In this document: positions 39,185 to 49,648 of the stretch, one piece after another
Position numbering within the stretch: the first letter of the stretch is position 1
Layout: each line of letters starts with the position of its first letter
From: Acetobacter oryzoeni
Lineage (GTDB): Bacteria; Pseudomonadota; Alphaproteobacteria; Acetobacterales; Acetobacteraceae
Direction: 5' to 3'
NCBI RefSeq assembly: GCF_004014775.2
Contig: NZ_CP042808.1
Coordinates: 1,544,001 to 1,608,000 of the forward strand
Length of the DNA stretch: 64,000 nt
The notes under the pieces: generated by a model
What the model saw: the letters and a program-made list of their open reading frames with translations, nothing else
What the model was told of the DNA's origin: nothing
Database searches by the model: none
Translations under genes and position numbers: made by a program

Positions 39185-40783
39185 ATGGCCTTTCTCAACC
39201 GCAGGGATATACTGGTAGGATTTGGAGCGGGACTGCTATTTGCAAGTCGAATAAAGGCTCTCCATGCAGCAAATCCGCGTAATCTGGATGAAAAACCTAA
39301 ATTTGATACCTCTCCTTTTCAGTTGGGCATTGCATCTGGTGACCCCTCCCCTGATGGGTTCGTAATCTGGACACGTCTAGCTCCCAATCCGCTCCATCTT
39401 GATGCTGGCATAAAACATAACCGGCCCATGCTGGTAAATTGGGAAATAGGAGAAGATGAACGTCTCTCGCGGATTGTGCGTAAAGGACAGGCGTTAGCAC
39501 ATCCAGAACTGGCACATTCTGTCCACGTAGAAGTGACAGGTTTGAAACCCGATCGTCCCTATTGGTACCGGTTTCATATTGCGGGTTATGACAGCACAAT
39601 TGGGCGCAGTCACACATTCCCACAATTCAACGCCTCTCCAACCCGTGTCCGCTTCGCTGCCGCAGGCTGCCAACATTATGAAGAAGGCTATTATACCGCA
39701 TGGCGCCACATCGCCAACGAACCGGTTGATTTTGTTTTCCATTATGGTGACTACATTTATGAAGGAGGAGATAAAAAGGACGGCATACACACTCTCAACG
39801 GCCGGCCATTTAAGGCACTCCGACGACATATCGGACCTGAATGCTATTCCTTAGACGAATATCGTCGCCGTTATGCGCAGTACAAAACAGACGAAGATTT
39901 ACAAGCTGCCCATGCCGCTGTTCCGTGGATTGTGACATTTGATGACCATGAAGTAGATAACAACTGGGCTGGCGATAGCGATCAGTACGGCACACCTCCT
40001 GATATTTTTCGTCTACGGCGAGAGTCCGCGATGCAGGCTTACTATGAACATATGCCACTGCGCCTTAGTTCCTTGCCTGATGGAAGTCATATGCGAATAT
40101 ATCGAAACCTTCGTTATGGTGACCTGATGAATACTTTCGTTCTGGATACACGCCAATATCGTAGTGATCAGGCATATGCTGACCAGACAGCAACACAAGG
40201 TGCTGATGTCTGGTCTCCAAGCCGCACCATGATGGGGGCAGAACAAGAACAATGGTTATTCGATGGTCTGGCACGCTCTGATACCAGATGGAACTTGCTG
40301 GCTCATCAAGTCATGATGATGAATCTGGCACATCGTAAATCAGATCATTCCGAACTTGTTTATAGTATGGATCAATGGTCTGGCTATATGTACAGTCGCA
40401 ACCGATTGCTTCAATTCATTGAACAGCATTGTCCCGGCAATGTTGTAAACGTTACAGGTGACGCACATCGACATTTTGCCGGCAATCTTTCCTATGACAC
40501 CGATCATATTAAGCCCGTCTCTGTCGAATTTCTGGCAACATCTATTTCCTCTGGATCTGATGGATTAGGTGATGATGATCATTTCAGCCGCTCGGTTCGT
40601 CGTGAAAATCCCCAATTGTTAGCAACGACAGATCAACGCGGTTATGTTGTATGTGATGTAGGACGTGACCTATGGACAGCTGATCTCAAAGTGCTGGACA
40701 AGGTTATGGAACAGAATGGAAATCTTTCTACCTATGCCAGTTTTGCGGTAGAACGCGGGAAACCGGTTTTACAAAAATCCTGA
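39185..40783 (+). CDS. phoD: PhoD-family alkaline phosphatase/phosphodiesterase, Tat exported
   Basis: A 532-residue periplasmic metallophosphoesterase. The Tat signal carries the twin arginine in NRRDILVGFGAGLLFAS. Metal-site segments are visible: FAAAGCQHYEEGYY (with the family cysteine), FHYGDYIYEGG, VTFDDHEVDNNW and NVTGDAHRHFAGN. PhoD enzymes hydrolyse phosphomonoesters and diesters with Fe3+/Ca2+. Lying between a FecI/FecR pair and an STN receptor, it probably processes the ligand that the receptor senses or imports. No PHO box was recognised. Confidence 0.9.
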   Translation: MAFLNRRDILVGFGAGLLFASRIKALHAANPRNLDEKPKFDTSPFQLGIASGDPSPDGFVIWTRLAPNPLHLDAGIKHNRPMLVNWEIGEDERLSRIVRKGQALAHPELAHSVHVEVTGLKPDRPYWYRFHIAGYDSTIGRSHTFPQFNASPTRVRFAAAGCQHYEEGYYTAWRHIANEPVDFVFHYGDYIYEGGDKKDGIHTLNGRPFKALRRHIGPECYSLDEYRRRYAQYKTDEDLQAAHAAVPWIVTFDDHEVDNNWAGDSDQYGTPPDIFRLRRESAMQAYYEHMPLRLSSLPDGSHMRIYRNLRYGDLMNTFVLDTRQYRSDQAYADQTATQGADVWSPSRTMMGAEQEQWLFDGLARSDTRWNLLAHQVMMMNLAHRKSDHSELVYSMDQWSGYMYSRNRLLQFIEQHCPGNVVNVTGDAHRHFAGNLSYDTDHIKPVSVEFLATSISSGSDGLGDDDHFSRSVRRENPQLLATTDQRGYVVCDVGRDLWTADLKVLDKVMEQNGNLSTYASFAVERGKPVLQKS

Positions 40784-40828
40784 ATGAAAAAGAGGATTAT
40801 GCAGAAATCGGTATTCTTAATGCTTACT

Positions 40829-40849
40829 ACATAAACATTCTGTTTATGT
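40829..40849. repeat. Nine-base inverted repeat after phoD
   Basis: ACATAAACA (40829-40837) and TGTTTATGT (40841-40849) around TTC form a tight AT hairpin 15 bases ahead of the larger terminator stem. Confidence 0.55.
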
Positions 40850-40863
40850 ATAAATAGCTTTCT

Positions 40864-40908
40864 AAATCCATATGATTCTATATATCTCATTAAGAATCAT
40901 ATGGATTT
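40864..40908 (+). terminator. Terminator after phoD
   Basis: A perfect 16-bp stem (40864-40879 with 40893-40908, AAATCCATATGATTCT) with a 13-base loop, followed by TTATT. It ends the sigma-FecR-PhoD transcript or attenuates entry into the receptor gene. Confidence 0.8.
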
Positions 40909-41061
40909 TTATTAAATAAAACAAAATAATATTCAGTATTATATATTTCCAATATTTGTGACAGTTTGATGAAACATCCACCTAGATGATGAGGAAAGGT
41001 AATCCCCGATTGTCTACCTGTCATGACCACCTTTGGTGCAGACCTTTAGGAAACATGACAT

Positions 41062-43971
41062 ATGACAGCCCGCAACCTGTGTGCTTTTCGTTCATTTTTA
41101 CTCTTAACCACAGGATCAGTGAGCTTGTGGGCTTCTCTCCTGTGTTCAAACGCAAATGCCACGTCAATCCATATTGCCAGCCAACCAATGGCACAGGCCT
41201 TAGAAGCACTGGGAAGGCAGACAGGAGAAAATATTGTCTTTACACCTGAACAGGTTGCCAATCTGAAAGCGCCAGCTGTTAATGGAAATATGACTTCTTC
41301 TGAAGCCATAAAACGCTTACTGAAGCGTACAGGCCTTAGGGTTGAAACAGTGCCAGATGGCGGTTTTATTATTCATCCGGCACTAACGGTTCCCAAAAAA
41401 ACGGCACGGAAAACCTCCACCTCAGATCGCAGTCCGAAGGACGGGATCAATGATATCGAAAAAATGTTCGTTACAGGTCACCGAAAAAGCCAGAGCGAAA
41501 AGCGTACATCCAACATTATTATGGATTCCGTGGCATATGATCCTTTTGAAAATCTGGGCGGAGTTTCATCAGTTGCCCAATCGGTCATTCAATTACCCGG
41601 CGCAACAGGTATTACCGATGGGGACGAACCTCGTTACGTAAGTATCAGAGGGATCAGTCCAGACCTCAATCATACCACAATGGACGGCGTAACAATTGCT
41701 TCAATTGGGGAAAGTGGATCTGGCGGCACACGACGCGTTAATCTGCAAGATATTCCTTCTGAAATGACGTCACGCACCAATGTATACAAAAGCTTTACAG
41801 CAGAGCAGGACGGCGATGCCATCGGTGGTGTAATCGATATGATACCTATGAGCGCCTTCGATCATAAGGGACTTTATAAATACGTTGATGCATATGGTAT
41901 ATGGTCAAGCAAGCGCGGCGGTGTGGGCGCTAACGGTCTAGGGGGATATTCCCCTCATATGGGTGAAGGTGCCAAGGGCACGTTTTCCGACACATTTGGT
42001 AAAGATAAAGAATTCGGTATCGTCATGTCTATGCGGTACCAGAACCGCGCACGTAATACGACCAAGAACTGGCAAAGTTATTATTACGACAATATGGATG
42101 GCGCCAGCGACAGTACTCCTGATAGTTCATGGAATGGCCACGTTCGTCCAAGCCAGTATTCCACTGGGGAATACGCAAATGACGTCACCAATCTCGGCGG
42201 ATCAGGTAAGCTAGAATGGAAACCAACTGGCAAAAACCTTAATGTATCACTTATGGGTTGGTCCTACGCCCGCTGGGAACATTCCGTAATGGACAAGGAA
42301 GATTATAATCTGAAGGATATGGGGATTGGCAGCGACAGCTCTGATATTCCCGTCAATAGCATGTATGTACGCCGTCGACAGAATGACTGGCATCGGCAAA
42401 ACAGCGGCATTATTGGCCATGTCGACTGGCATAAAGATAAGCACAGCATTGTATTACGTGCCGGCTATACAATGGAGGACTACAGTGATTATCAACCATA
42501 TATTGCCGCGCGGGCTTATCCCAAAAACCTGCTAGCCAGTTACTCAGGGTATCCAAATCAGGACTACATGTGGAGCCAGAGCGGCTTGTCAAATCCTTCT
42601 GCAGCCCAGACATCAACATGGAATCTCTATAATGATGGCTCTTACCAGACATGGGAAAAAGCATCGGAACGTATTCCGACTGTCCGCCTGGACTACGGAT
42701 GGAACACCGATAAACACGACAAAGGCTTTGGCATAATGAGTGGTTTCCAGTGGCGAGAACTGACGCTGGACCACGATGAAGAACAGACTTATTATAACAG
42801 TAAAGAAAATTTCAGTAACCAGATGCTACAAACCGATCATGTGCCGTGGCTGAATACATATCCAGAAACATTTATTGGTCCAAATGGTTACAAATTTCCG
42901 TGGTCAACTTTAGTGGCAGATCAGAAAAAATCTTTATATAATAGCGGTATATCTAACTACAAATATCGCGAAAATATCTTTGATGGCTACGTCTCGATGC
43001 ATTATGCGTGGAAAAACACGACACTGATTGCTGGTGTAAGAGCTGATGCAACGAACTACGCTGGCTGGACGCCGCAAATCAACAGCGCAGCTCAAACAGT
43101 TTCATCCGGTTACACAAAACAACCTGGATCTTACATCAACCCGTTGCCTTCATTTGATGCCGTGCATCACTTTCCACATGATGTCACAGTCCACGCTTCT
43201 TACAGTCAGTCTCTCGGTCGCCCTGCCCCCGGACAGATCGCCATGGCAGCATCTGAAAGTTGCGGCGATAACGATTCAGGAGGAGCAGATTGCACACTGA
43301 CCATGGGGAATGCCCATCTTAAACCCCGCCGTTCCCACAACTTTGATGTTTCCGTTGATAAATGGTTCAACCGAGGAAACGGCATGGTGAGCCTGGCATT
43401 TTTCAGCAAATGGATCAAAGACGATATTATTACCAGTCGTGGTCTTTATACCCAGAATGGTACGAACTATGAGGTCATCAGCCCGATGAACGCCAACTCT
43501 GCAGATGTTATGGGGTTGGAATTCAATGTGGTAAATAGAAACCTACATGTTTTTAGCCAGATACTTGATCTACAAGCCAACGTGACATGGCTTCAAGGAC
43601 ATGAAAGTTATTCATCTGGTGGCACGACATACAAATATAACGCAATGATTTACCAGCCTAACTTTGTCGCAAATGGCATGCTCACATGGCATATTCCACA
43701 AATAAAAGGCGCACTTCGTACCACTGTCAATTATTCCGGGAAATATTTCACATCCTTTGGAGCAACCCCGGGTGCATCAGACGGATTTGGAAACTTTCTT
43801 ACTTTCAACCTAGGTTTTTGGCATCAGATATTCCCGGGAATTACATTAAAATATGAAGTAATGAATTTAGCTAATTATCAACCGACCTATGTTACAGGAA
43901 ACCATTTGCAATATGCCGATGAGCGGGACAATTATGGCCGCGCAGTCTATTTTCATGTAGTTTTCAACTAG
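41062..43971 (+). CDS. TonB-dependent transducer with STN domain, FecA-like
   Basis: A 969-residue outer-membrane receptor. After the signal peptide (ending near NANA) there is an STN signalling domain (SIHIASQPMAQALEALGRQT, residues about 35-110), a TonB box region (KMFVTGHRKSQSEKR), a plug (YVSIRGISPDLNHTTMDGVT) and a barrel ending HVVFN. The C-terminal residue is Asn rather than the usual Phe, though the penultimate strand is normal. The start at 41062 has AGGAA nine bases ahead. The STN domain and the upstream sigma/FecR pair mark it as a transducer. With PhoD between them, the ligand may be an organic phosphate. Confidence 0.88.
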   Translation: MTARNLCAFRSFLLLTTGSVSLWASLLCSNANATSIHIASQPMAQALEALGRQTGENIVFTPEQVANLKAPAVNGNMTSSEAIKRLLKRTGLRVETVPDGGFIIHPALTVPKKTARKTSTSDRSPKDGINDIEKMFVTGHRKSQSEKRTSNIIMDSVAYDPFENLGGVSSVAQSVIQLPGATGITDGDEPRYVSIRGISPDLNHTTMDGVTIASIGESGSGGTRRVNLQDIPSEMTSRTNVYKSFTAEQDGDAIGGVIDMIPMSAFDHKGLYKYVDAYGIWSSKRGGVGANGLGGYSPHMGEGAKGTFSDTFGKDKEFGIVMSMRYQNRARNTTKNWQSYYYDNMDGASDSTPDSSWNGHVRPSQYSTGEYANDVTNLGGSGKLEWKPTGKNLNVSLMGWSYARWEHSVMDKEDYNLKDMGIGSDSSDIPVNSMYVRRRQNDWHRQNSGIIGHVDWHKDKHSIVLRAGYTMEDYSDYQPYIAARAYPKNLLASYSGYPNQDYMWSQSGLSNPSAAQTSTWNLYNDGSYQTWEKASERIPTVRLDYGWNTDKHDKGFGIMSGFQWRELTLDHDEEQTYYNSKENFSNQMLQTDHVPWLNTYPETFIGPNGYKFPWSTLVADQKKSLYNSGISNYKYRENIFDGYVSMHYAWKNTTLIAGVRADATNYAGWTPQINSAAQTVSSGYTKQPGSYINPLPSFDAVHHFPHDVTVHASYSQSLGRPAPGQIAMAASESCGDNDSGGADCTLTMGNAHLKPRRSHNFDVSVDKWFNRGNGMVSLAFFSKWIKDDIITSRGLYTQNGTNYEVISPMNANSADVMGLEFNVVNRNLHVFSQILDLQANVTWLQGHESYSSGGTTYKYNAMIYQPNFVANGMLTWHIPQIKGALRTTVNYSGKYFTSFGATPGASDGFGNFLTFNLGFWHQIFPGITLKYEVMNLANYQPTYVTGNHLQYADERDNYGRAVYFHVVFN

Positions 43972-44045
43972 ATCGTGTTGAAAAAAGATATTTTCAGGCC
44001 TCTAGCATGAGATTCAAAACTGTTCTTTACGGCGCGCAGTGAATA

Positions 44046-44234
44046 CGTGGCGACCTGACGGACAAAGAATGGACGATTATTAGCAATCTGCTGCCGGAAC
44101 CTAGCCACTGGTTCCAGCTTGCACAGGATAATCGTCTGTTTCTCAACGGAATGCTTTGTGTTCTGCGCGTTGGTTGTCCGTGGCGGCACACATGGATGAT
44201 GCGGCCGCGTGTTGGCAATCTGCTTTTCCTGTAA
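44046..44234 (+). pseudogene. IS5-family transposase N-terminal fragment
   Basis: The frame reads RGDLTDKEWTIISNLLPEPS, then RLFLNGMLCVLRVGCPWRH, and stops after LLFL. This is the DDE-family N-terminal insertion-element 4-type domain of IS5-group transposases; the catalytic part is missing. CTAG, a common IS5 target, occurs at 43968-43971 at the receptor stop codon. Confidence 0.75.
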
Positions 44235-44713
44235 ACTGAGCGGTTTCTGCCATTGTTGCCTTACTATCCGTCAGAACCACGGGTTCGATATCAGTTACGT
44301 TTGCTTCGAAAAAATGCCTGCAGAACCTCCCGGCTCATCTCTTTCCCTCCACAATGCCGAAAAACTGTTGGTCGTCCGGATAATTCCACATCCTACATTT
44401 CTTGGACACAATCACAGACCGGTTCACAACAGTGCCTCCTGAAAACTGCCGACACCAAGCATGAAACTTCCATTCGCCTTGGTCTCGAAATAGCACTTCA
44501 CCTCTTCTGGTGAGACCTGTTGAAGGGAACAGATAGCCACAGCCTGCTCTAGAAAGGCCGTCCTTTCAGCAGGTGAATAATTTCCCTCATTCATCTTTAC
44601 TGTGAAACACCGTATGATTGCCTGCATACCCTGCCGCGCTTTCTGAGTGAGGACACCGCGAGGTCTGATCGTAAGTTGCTCGCTCGCAACAGGCTAACAA
44701 CAGGAGAACACTC
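44235..44713. other. Relic-rich gap before hchA
   Basis: About 480 bases. A 67-codon leftward frame (44424-44627; NYSPAERTAFLEQAVAICSL) has no recognised family and may be a remnant. AGGAG at 44701-44705 is the hchA ribosome site. Nothing else is supported. Confidence 0.4.
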
Positions 44714-45583
44714 ATGAGCGATAAACAGCTAAGCCGTACGCCGGTGCCCGATCGGGCAGAGGAAAACGCCTTCTTTCCGTCGGAATATTCCCTGACTCAA
44801 TACACGTCTTCAAAAACCGATTTTGATGGCGCCACCTATCCCAAGCCCTATACGGGAGGAAAGTGGAAAATCCTGATGATCGGCACTCAGGAAAGGTATC
44901 TGATGATGAAAGGCGGCGAGTTCTTCTCGACCGGCAATCATCCAGTCGAAATGCTTCTGCCCATGTATCATCTAGATGCGGCGGGATTTGAAATCGATAT
45001 TGCGACCATTTCCGGCGATCCGGTCAAGCTCGAATGGTGGGCCTTCCCGCATGAAGATGAGGCCATCAAGTCAATCTACAAGAAATATGAAAAGCAGCTC
45101 AAAACACCAAAAAAGCTTGCTGATGTGATAGGCGAAGGTCTCACCGCTGAAACACCGTATCTTGGCGTATTCATTCCAGGTGGTCATGGCGTTCTCAATG
45201 GTGTGCCATTCAGCAAACAGGTCGGTGATATCCTGCGCTGGGCACAAGCCAACGGGCGCTTCACGATCTCGCTCTGTCATGGGCCTGCCAGCCTGCTGGC
45301 TACTGCAGTTGATGGCGGTAAGTTTGCATATGAAGGCTACGAGATGTGCGTCTTTCCAGACAGTCTGGATACCGGAGCCAATATCGACATCGGCTATATC
45401 CCGGGTTCGATGGCGTGGCTTGTCGGTGAAAATCTCCAGAAATACAACGTGAAAATCGTCAATACGGGAATTACCGGTCAGATACATCGTGATCGTCACC
45501 TGCTGACAGGTGATAGCCCGCTGGCATCGAACAATCTTGGCAAGCTGGCGGCTGAAGCCCTGCTTGAGGCTGCCAACAAATAA
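44714..45583 (+). CDS. hchA: Hsp31-type glyoxalase III / protein deglycase
   Basis: A 289-residue DJ-1/PfpI superfamily protein matching Hsp31 (HchA) in length. The nucleophilic cysteine is in [11 protein letters not shown]. The conserved N-terminal part includes [16 protein letters not shown] and [20 protein letters not shown]. It converts methylglyoxal to lactate without cofactor and acts as a holding chaperone. AGGAG lies nine bases before the ATG. It is flanked by insertion relics, so it may have come with the accessory region. Confidence 0.9.
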   Translation: MSDKQLSRTPVPDRAEENAFFPSEYSLTQYTSSKTDFDGATYPKPYTGGKWKILMIGTQERYLMMKGGEFFSTGNHPVEMLLPMYHLDAAGFEIDIATISGDPVKLEWWAFPHEDEAIKSIYKKYEKQLKTPKKLADVIGEGLTAETPYLGVFIPGGHGVLNGVPFSKQVGDILRWAQANGRFTISLCHGPASLLATAVDGGKFAYEGYEMCVFPDSLDTGANIDIGYIPGSMAWLVGENLQKYNVKIVNTGITGQIHRDRHLLTGDSPLASNNLGKLAAEALLEAANK

Positions 45584-45594
45584 AACTGACTATG

Positions 45595-45626
45595 CGGTCG
45601 CAAGTGGATTTCATCGCTTGCGACCG
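45595..45626 (+). terminator. Terminator of hchA
   Basis: CGGTCGCAAG (45595-45604) pairs with CTTGCGACCG (45617-45626) around a 12-base loop, 11 bases after the stop codon. The U tract is poor. Confidence 0.7.
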
Positions 45627-46119
45627 AGAGGCTTGCCTACATGCTCCAGATGTATCCGCATGAAGTGAAGTTATGATGGTCGAGCCGTTTCACTGCGGAG
45701 TGTAACCATGACTGGTTCTGTCGCCGAGATCGCTTTCATGCACAACGGAAATCACATGCATTAGCCGCTTAAATCAGATAAAAAACGTTTCCATAAAACC
45801 CAGAGCAATTCATAACACATCCACAACACTTTTAAGCCTTACGCACCGCAATACAAAATGGCGATATTGGTATCCGAAAGCGTAAGCGGACAGGCTTGGT
45901 CAGCCAAAATCAGGTTAGGATCTCTACAGGCTTTTGAGGAAAGTATCGAAAACCTAACAGGGTACATGACTCTTTCAATTACAGCACCAGCAGAATATTC
46001 ATTCTCGGTCGCGCCATGACAGAAAGCAAAAAGCCTACAAACATATTACCCCCAGCGGGAGCCAGACAAATCCGGCCATAATCTAGAATGAAAGGTCTGG
46101 TGGCTGCATGGGTCCTCCT
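45627..46119. other. Gap between hchA and the broken symporter gene
   Basis: About 490 bases without a recognisable gene. The part near 46000-46119 is probably decayed 3' sequence of the symporter pseudogene read in shifted frames. The rest shows no repeat or palindrome of note. Confidence 0.35.
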
Positions 46120-46701
46120 TCAACGTAATGGCCTTGCGCCAGAACAAAGCCGGTCAGACCCATTGCCTGCTTCGTAACCCATTGTATTAATCGAACATGC
46201 TAGAATGGTCAGCTGCGCGACAAGCAAAGATCCTACCTGACAACCCATCATGCGGAATGCATTGAGACCAACGCGCTCTGAGGCGGAGTGGCTCATCATG
46301 ACGGCCAGCGCACCATATGGCGTATTGATGCAGGAATAGATGGCACCAAACACGATATAGGTTACTCCGGCCCACACAACTTTCCCCTTAGGCGAAAGCG
46401 GTAGAGCCAGAAAGCACAGAAAACCCGTTATACTGAACGGAATGGCAAGGGAACGGATCAAGCGTAGCACAATCAGGCCGCCTATACGGTCAACAACATA
46501 GCCGATGGCCGGGTCGCAAAAAGCATCCACAACACGGGCCATCAGCAGTATCCATGAGACGGCAACCAGCGGCAGGCCATAGATATCTGTGTAATAATAC
46601 ATCAGATAGGATGACGTCATGCCCCACATCATGTTGGAGGCTGCATCACCATAGCCGTAGGCTATCTTTTCTTTTACGGAAAGCGCCTGCCCTTTTCCCA
46701 T
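46120..46701 (-). pseudogene. Truncated GPH-family sugar:cation symporter
   Basis: The N-terminal half only (about 170 good residues) of a glycoside-pentoside-hexuronide (MelB-like) symporter, which normally has about 450. SVKEKIAYGYGDAASNMMWG, VDAFCDPAIGYVVDRI and INTPYGALAVMMSHSASERV are family signatures. After INTMG the frame turns to an unrelated tail and stops, and the rest of the gene is absent. Five or so membrane helices remain, so it is very unlikely to transport. Confidence 0.8.
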
Positions 46702-46748
46702 TATCTTGCTTTCCTGAATTTTGATGCCACGCCGAACATTGTTATAGG

Positions 46749-46814
46749 GTTATTAAGCGATTTGGCTCCTTCGAGTAACTGAGCCGGTAACGTCACATTA
46801 GTGGGACGACGTAA
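46749..46814 (-). pseudogene. CcdA-like antitoxin scrap
   Basis: LRRPTNVTLPAQLLEGAKSL matches the DNA-binding N-terminus of CcdA-type antitoxins (PTNVTL then hydrophobic, AK-L). The frame then loses similarity (NNPITMFGVAS) and no CcdB follows. It is a minimal relic inside a 68-codon frame. Confidence 0.4.
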
Positions 46815-46954
46815 TGACTGTACACAACGTCTGAATCTGTTTGCGTGACTGTCGGAACTTTTGCACTTTTTAATTTGAAATAATCTTATTTGAGAAAATA
46901 AAATCAAGCTATATGCATAGTAACAACTGATTTAGAACATCTTTTTCATAGGAA

Positions 46955-46982
46955 AGGGCTTTCCCGAAGAAGAGAAAGCCCT
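46955..46982 (-). terminator. Terminator of the second Hint-protein gene
   Basis: AGGGCTTTC (46955-46963) pairs with GAAAGCCCT (46974-46982). It lies just downstream of the leftward gene ending at 47009. Confidence 0.75.
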
Positions 46983-47008
46983 CTTTACTCGTAACTTAAC
47001 AGAACGGG

Positions 47009-48673
47009 TTAAACAGACTGTTTCCTAATGTTAGATTTTAACTGCGTATTGCGTAGATATGGCCCTTTTGCACGGATAGTCATGCAGAGAAGGCCCATAT
47101 TCCCTTTGGTAAGATCACCCAAAGGAAGCACCGCATTACCGTTTGTCCATGCGCAATCCGTCCAATCGGTATCATGCCAACCTTCTGGTTTGTCTGCCTG
47201 AAGATGCACTGTAATCGGATGCAGTTTTTGGGCTGTCATAAAATGCATGTCCGCTACAGCCACACCCATCCGACGTCGATCATCCACAAACGGTCCAATC
47301 ACATCAGCCGGACGGTTGGCATGTGAAACAATACGCACAGACTGCGTATTGGCTGGCAGCATGAAGCTGTAGCGCTGACCTTCTTGCCGCACCGGACGAA
47401 TAACTGCTCCTGCCTGTGTTACCAGATGCAAATTGGGATCTTCCGTTAATTCTGCCTGCTCTGTTGACACGGAACACCCAAACACAGTGTTTTCACGTGC
47501 TTTCAGCTTGTGAAATAGAGATTCTACAAAGGACCGCTCGACACACAGCGGAGCCCCCGCATTATCTTCCCAACTTTTGGCATTAATACGCAAAGCCGCG
47601 ACTTTCCCTTTCTGGCGGAATGCGCGGCGATTACCCGTATCCAGATAGCTTTCAGTCAGCATGCCATCTGCAGTGATGACAGAATGCTGATCTGTTTCCA
47701 CATGGTAGTAATCGTAGGAAATAATTGATTTATCATAGAAAATAGTCGAGCCATTTACCAGCATACGAACTGGCACAAGTCTGCCTTCAAAGAACAGACA
47801 ATGTTCAGAAGTAATCAGCATGTCCTTGTATGGTACACCATCAGCAATGGCATCTTTAAGAACACATACAGGGTAACCTGCCTCGTCATCTGGCAGGCTT
47901 GGACGAACAATTGCATGTGCTTTGCCCACCCATACGACAGGACGTACTGTTTGCCCCCTGCCACAACCATTAAACGTAATAATTTCATCGCCGATTTGAA
48001 TATCTTCAATAGCGATTTCTTCATTACGCGTTCTGATCATCGTGCCTGCCAGAAAGCATACGATGGAATCTGTTGAAGAATCCCAATAAAAATCCGATGG
48101 AGAAGCACCGCTTGCTAAAGTGACATATGAAACAAGAGGAGTAGAATCTTTATTGCCATCCAGTATCTGATATATTTTATTCCCATCAGAATCTTTATTT
48201 CCAGTATCTTGGAAATATATATTTGTATTATCATTATCTCCAGAAAAAGTAATATTATCACCAGGAGAGAGGTTTGTAATTTTATTATTTATATTAGTAT
48301 TTGAAACTTCTAATGTTGACGTTTCTCCGTTACCAAGAGATCCAAAATTTATCTCAGTATTTCCATCACTTTTTTCATATGCCAACTTAGCTCCCGCATT
48401 AATGGTAATTGAACCATTTGGACTCCCCTCAAGGTTTGTTTTTACAATAAAGGACATTCCATTATTGATAGTAACATGAGATGACACATTGAGATTGTTT
48501 TTTATAATAACTGTGCCAGATCCTTCAAATGTCACATTACCGGTTATGGTTAAATCACTAATTTCTGTGCCTGGCAGATCTCCAGATACAATTGTATCAT
48601 ATTCGCTAGTGCCAAAACTATAATCGCCGCTTCCGCTACCGCCACTGGTCCATAAAACAGTTTTTGTTGACAT
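47009..48673 (-). CDS. Hint-domain protein, paralogue of 12091-14715
   Basis: A 554-residue protein. Residues 1 to about 200 are Gly/Asn/Thr/Ser-rich beta-type sequence (SDLTITGNVTFEGSGTVIIK), much shorter than and unlike the AIDA-like passenger of its paralogue. From Cys206 (IVCFLAGTMIRT) onward the Hint domain and C-terminal region align closely and without large gaps to the first protein (LPDDEAGYPVCVLKDAIADG, LITSEHCLFFEGRLVPVRM). GGAG lies eight bases before the ATG. No Sec signal or barrel is seen. The N-terminal coding part is AT-rich compared with the conserved part, suggesting a swapped passenger. Confidence 0.82.
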   Translation of the reverse strand: MSTKTVLWTSGGSGSGDYSFGTSEYDTIVSGDLPGTEISDLTITGNVTFEGSGTVIIKNNLNVSSHVTINNGMSFIVKTNLEGSPNGSITINAGAKLAYEKSDGNTEINFGSLGNGETSTLEVSNTNINNKITNLSPGDNITFSGDNDNTNIYFQDTGNKDSDGNKIYQILDGNKDSTPLVSYVTLASGASPSDFYWDSSTDSIVCFLAGTMIRTRNEEIAIEDIQIGDEIITFNGCGRGQTVRPVVWVGKAHAIVRPSLPDDEAGYPVCVLKDAIADGVPYKDMLITSEHCLFFEGRLVPVRMLVNGSTIFYDKSIISYDYYHVETDQHSVITADGMLTESYLDTGNRRAFRQKGKVAALRINAKSWEDNAGAPLCVERSFVESLFHKLKARENTVFGCSVSTEQAELTEDPNLHLVTQAGAVIRPVRQEGQRYSFMLPANTQSVRIVSHANRPADVIGPFVDDRRRMGVAVADMHFMTAQKLHPITVHLQADKPEGWHDTDWTDCAWTNGNAVLPLGDLTKGNMGLLCMTIRAKGPYLRNTQLKSNIRKQSV

Positions 48674-49307
48674 TGCAAATCTCCAAAAATAACCAATTCT
48701 GATTTTATAGGATAGAAAACTACATCTCTTATGAGGTGAAAAACCACTTACTACTTTGTGTGTTTTTTGAAAATAACAAATTATGGGAAACTATAATTGC
48801 ATAATAAAATAATTATTAACGAAATGCAAAAATGTGTATTATTATCAAACTTTTATTTGTATGTTAATATCATTATTGTCTTATTGGTTTTCAAAAAAAA
48901 TATAGTTTCAATCACACTTAAACAACAAGAACAGAGCTAGCATTGCACTTACGTTTTATGATGAATCCTATGATAGAGAAGAAGGCGACTACAGGGTGTC
49001 CACTCGGCTTTTGTTGAGCCAACAGGTAGGTTGCTGCTGAGATTGCCATAACGCTTAGTCATCAATCTCAATCAGCGGTAGTATTCCACTGCGCAGCCTG
49101 CGCATACCGATTCCCCACATCTTGAATGCCTGAATGACCAGCTTTAGAATCCTGCCCAGTTCGGTCTGGCCGTACCTCCATTGTGCAGCCTGGGCTACAG
49201 ACCAGCGTGGTGTGACGGATACGGGGCATGTGGAACGCAAAAAAGCGCGAACGCTGGTGTGCGTTCACGCTTTGATCCAAGATCGCAATTTGAGAACAAA
49301 ATGATTT
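48674..49307. other. AT-rich promoter region and unassigned sequence
   Basis: About 630 bases. The left half (48700-48930) is strongly AT-rich and upstream of the Hint gene. The right half contains short leftward frames (for example RWSVAQAAQWRYGQTELGRI near 49190) that I cannot assign; they look like decayed mobile DNA. Confidence 0.4.
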
Positions 49308-49648
49308 TTAAATAGCTGTTTCTCTGTTCTTTTTTCTGCATGCGCCTAACGACTTTACATGCGCCGTAAAAGCCCCTTCCGGCCCGTTACGGATACTTAC
49401 CATCAACCGATGCAATGACTGCTTTAACCTCCAAGTAACGCCAAATTGCACTTCACCGAGTAAAGCTATCCGTTGTCCTGCAGAGAGAGACTTCTTTTCT
49501 CCTTCAGTCTCGGCCACAAATCAAGAAAGTGGACAGCTATCGACAAAGCACCTGCCGAATCTTGTTTAATCCGTTCTGCCTCTTCACGCAGCAGAGGAAA
49601 AAATTCGTCCACAAGATCCTTTCTGCTCACTGGTTTTATCATGTCCAT
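49308..49648 (-). pseudogene. Frameshifted gene of unknown family
   Basis: Two overlapping leftward frames read as one protein across a shift near 49500: SRKDLVDEFFPLLREEAERI and HFLDLWPRLKE in the first, continuing EKKSLSAGQRIALLGEVQFG and VTWRLKQSLHRLMVSIRNG in the second. The junction words KEKRSL and GEKKSL coincide. No family was recognised. Confidence 0.45.
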
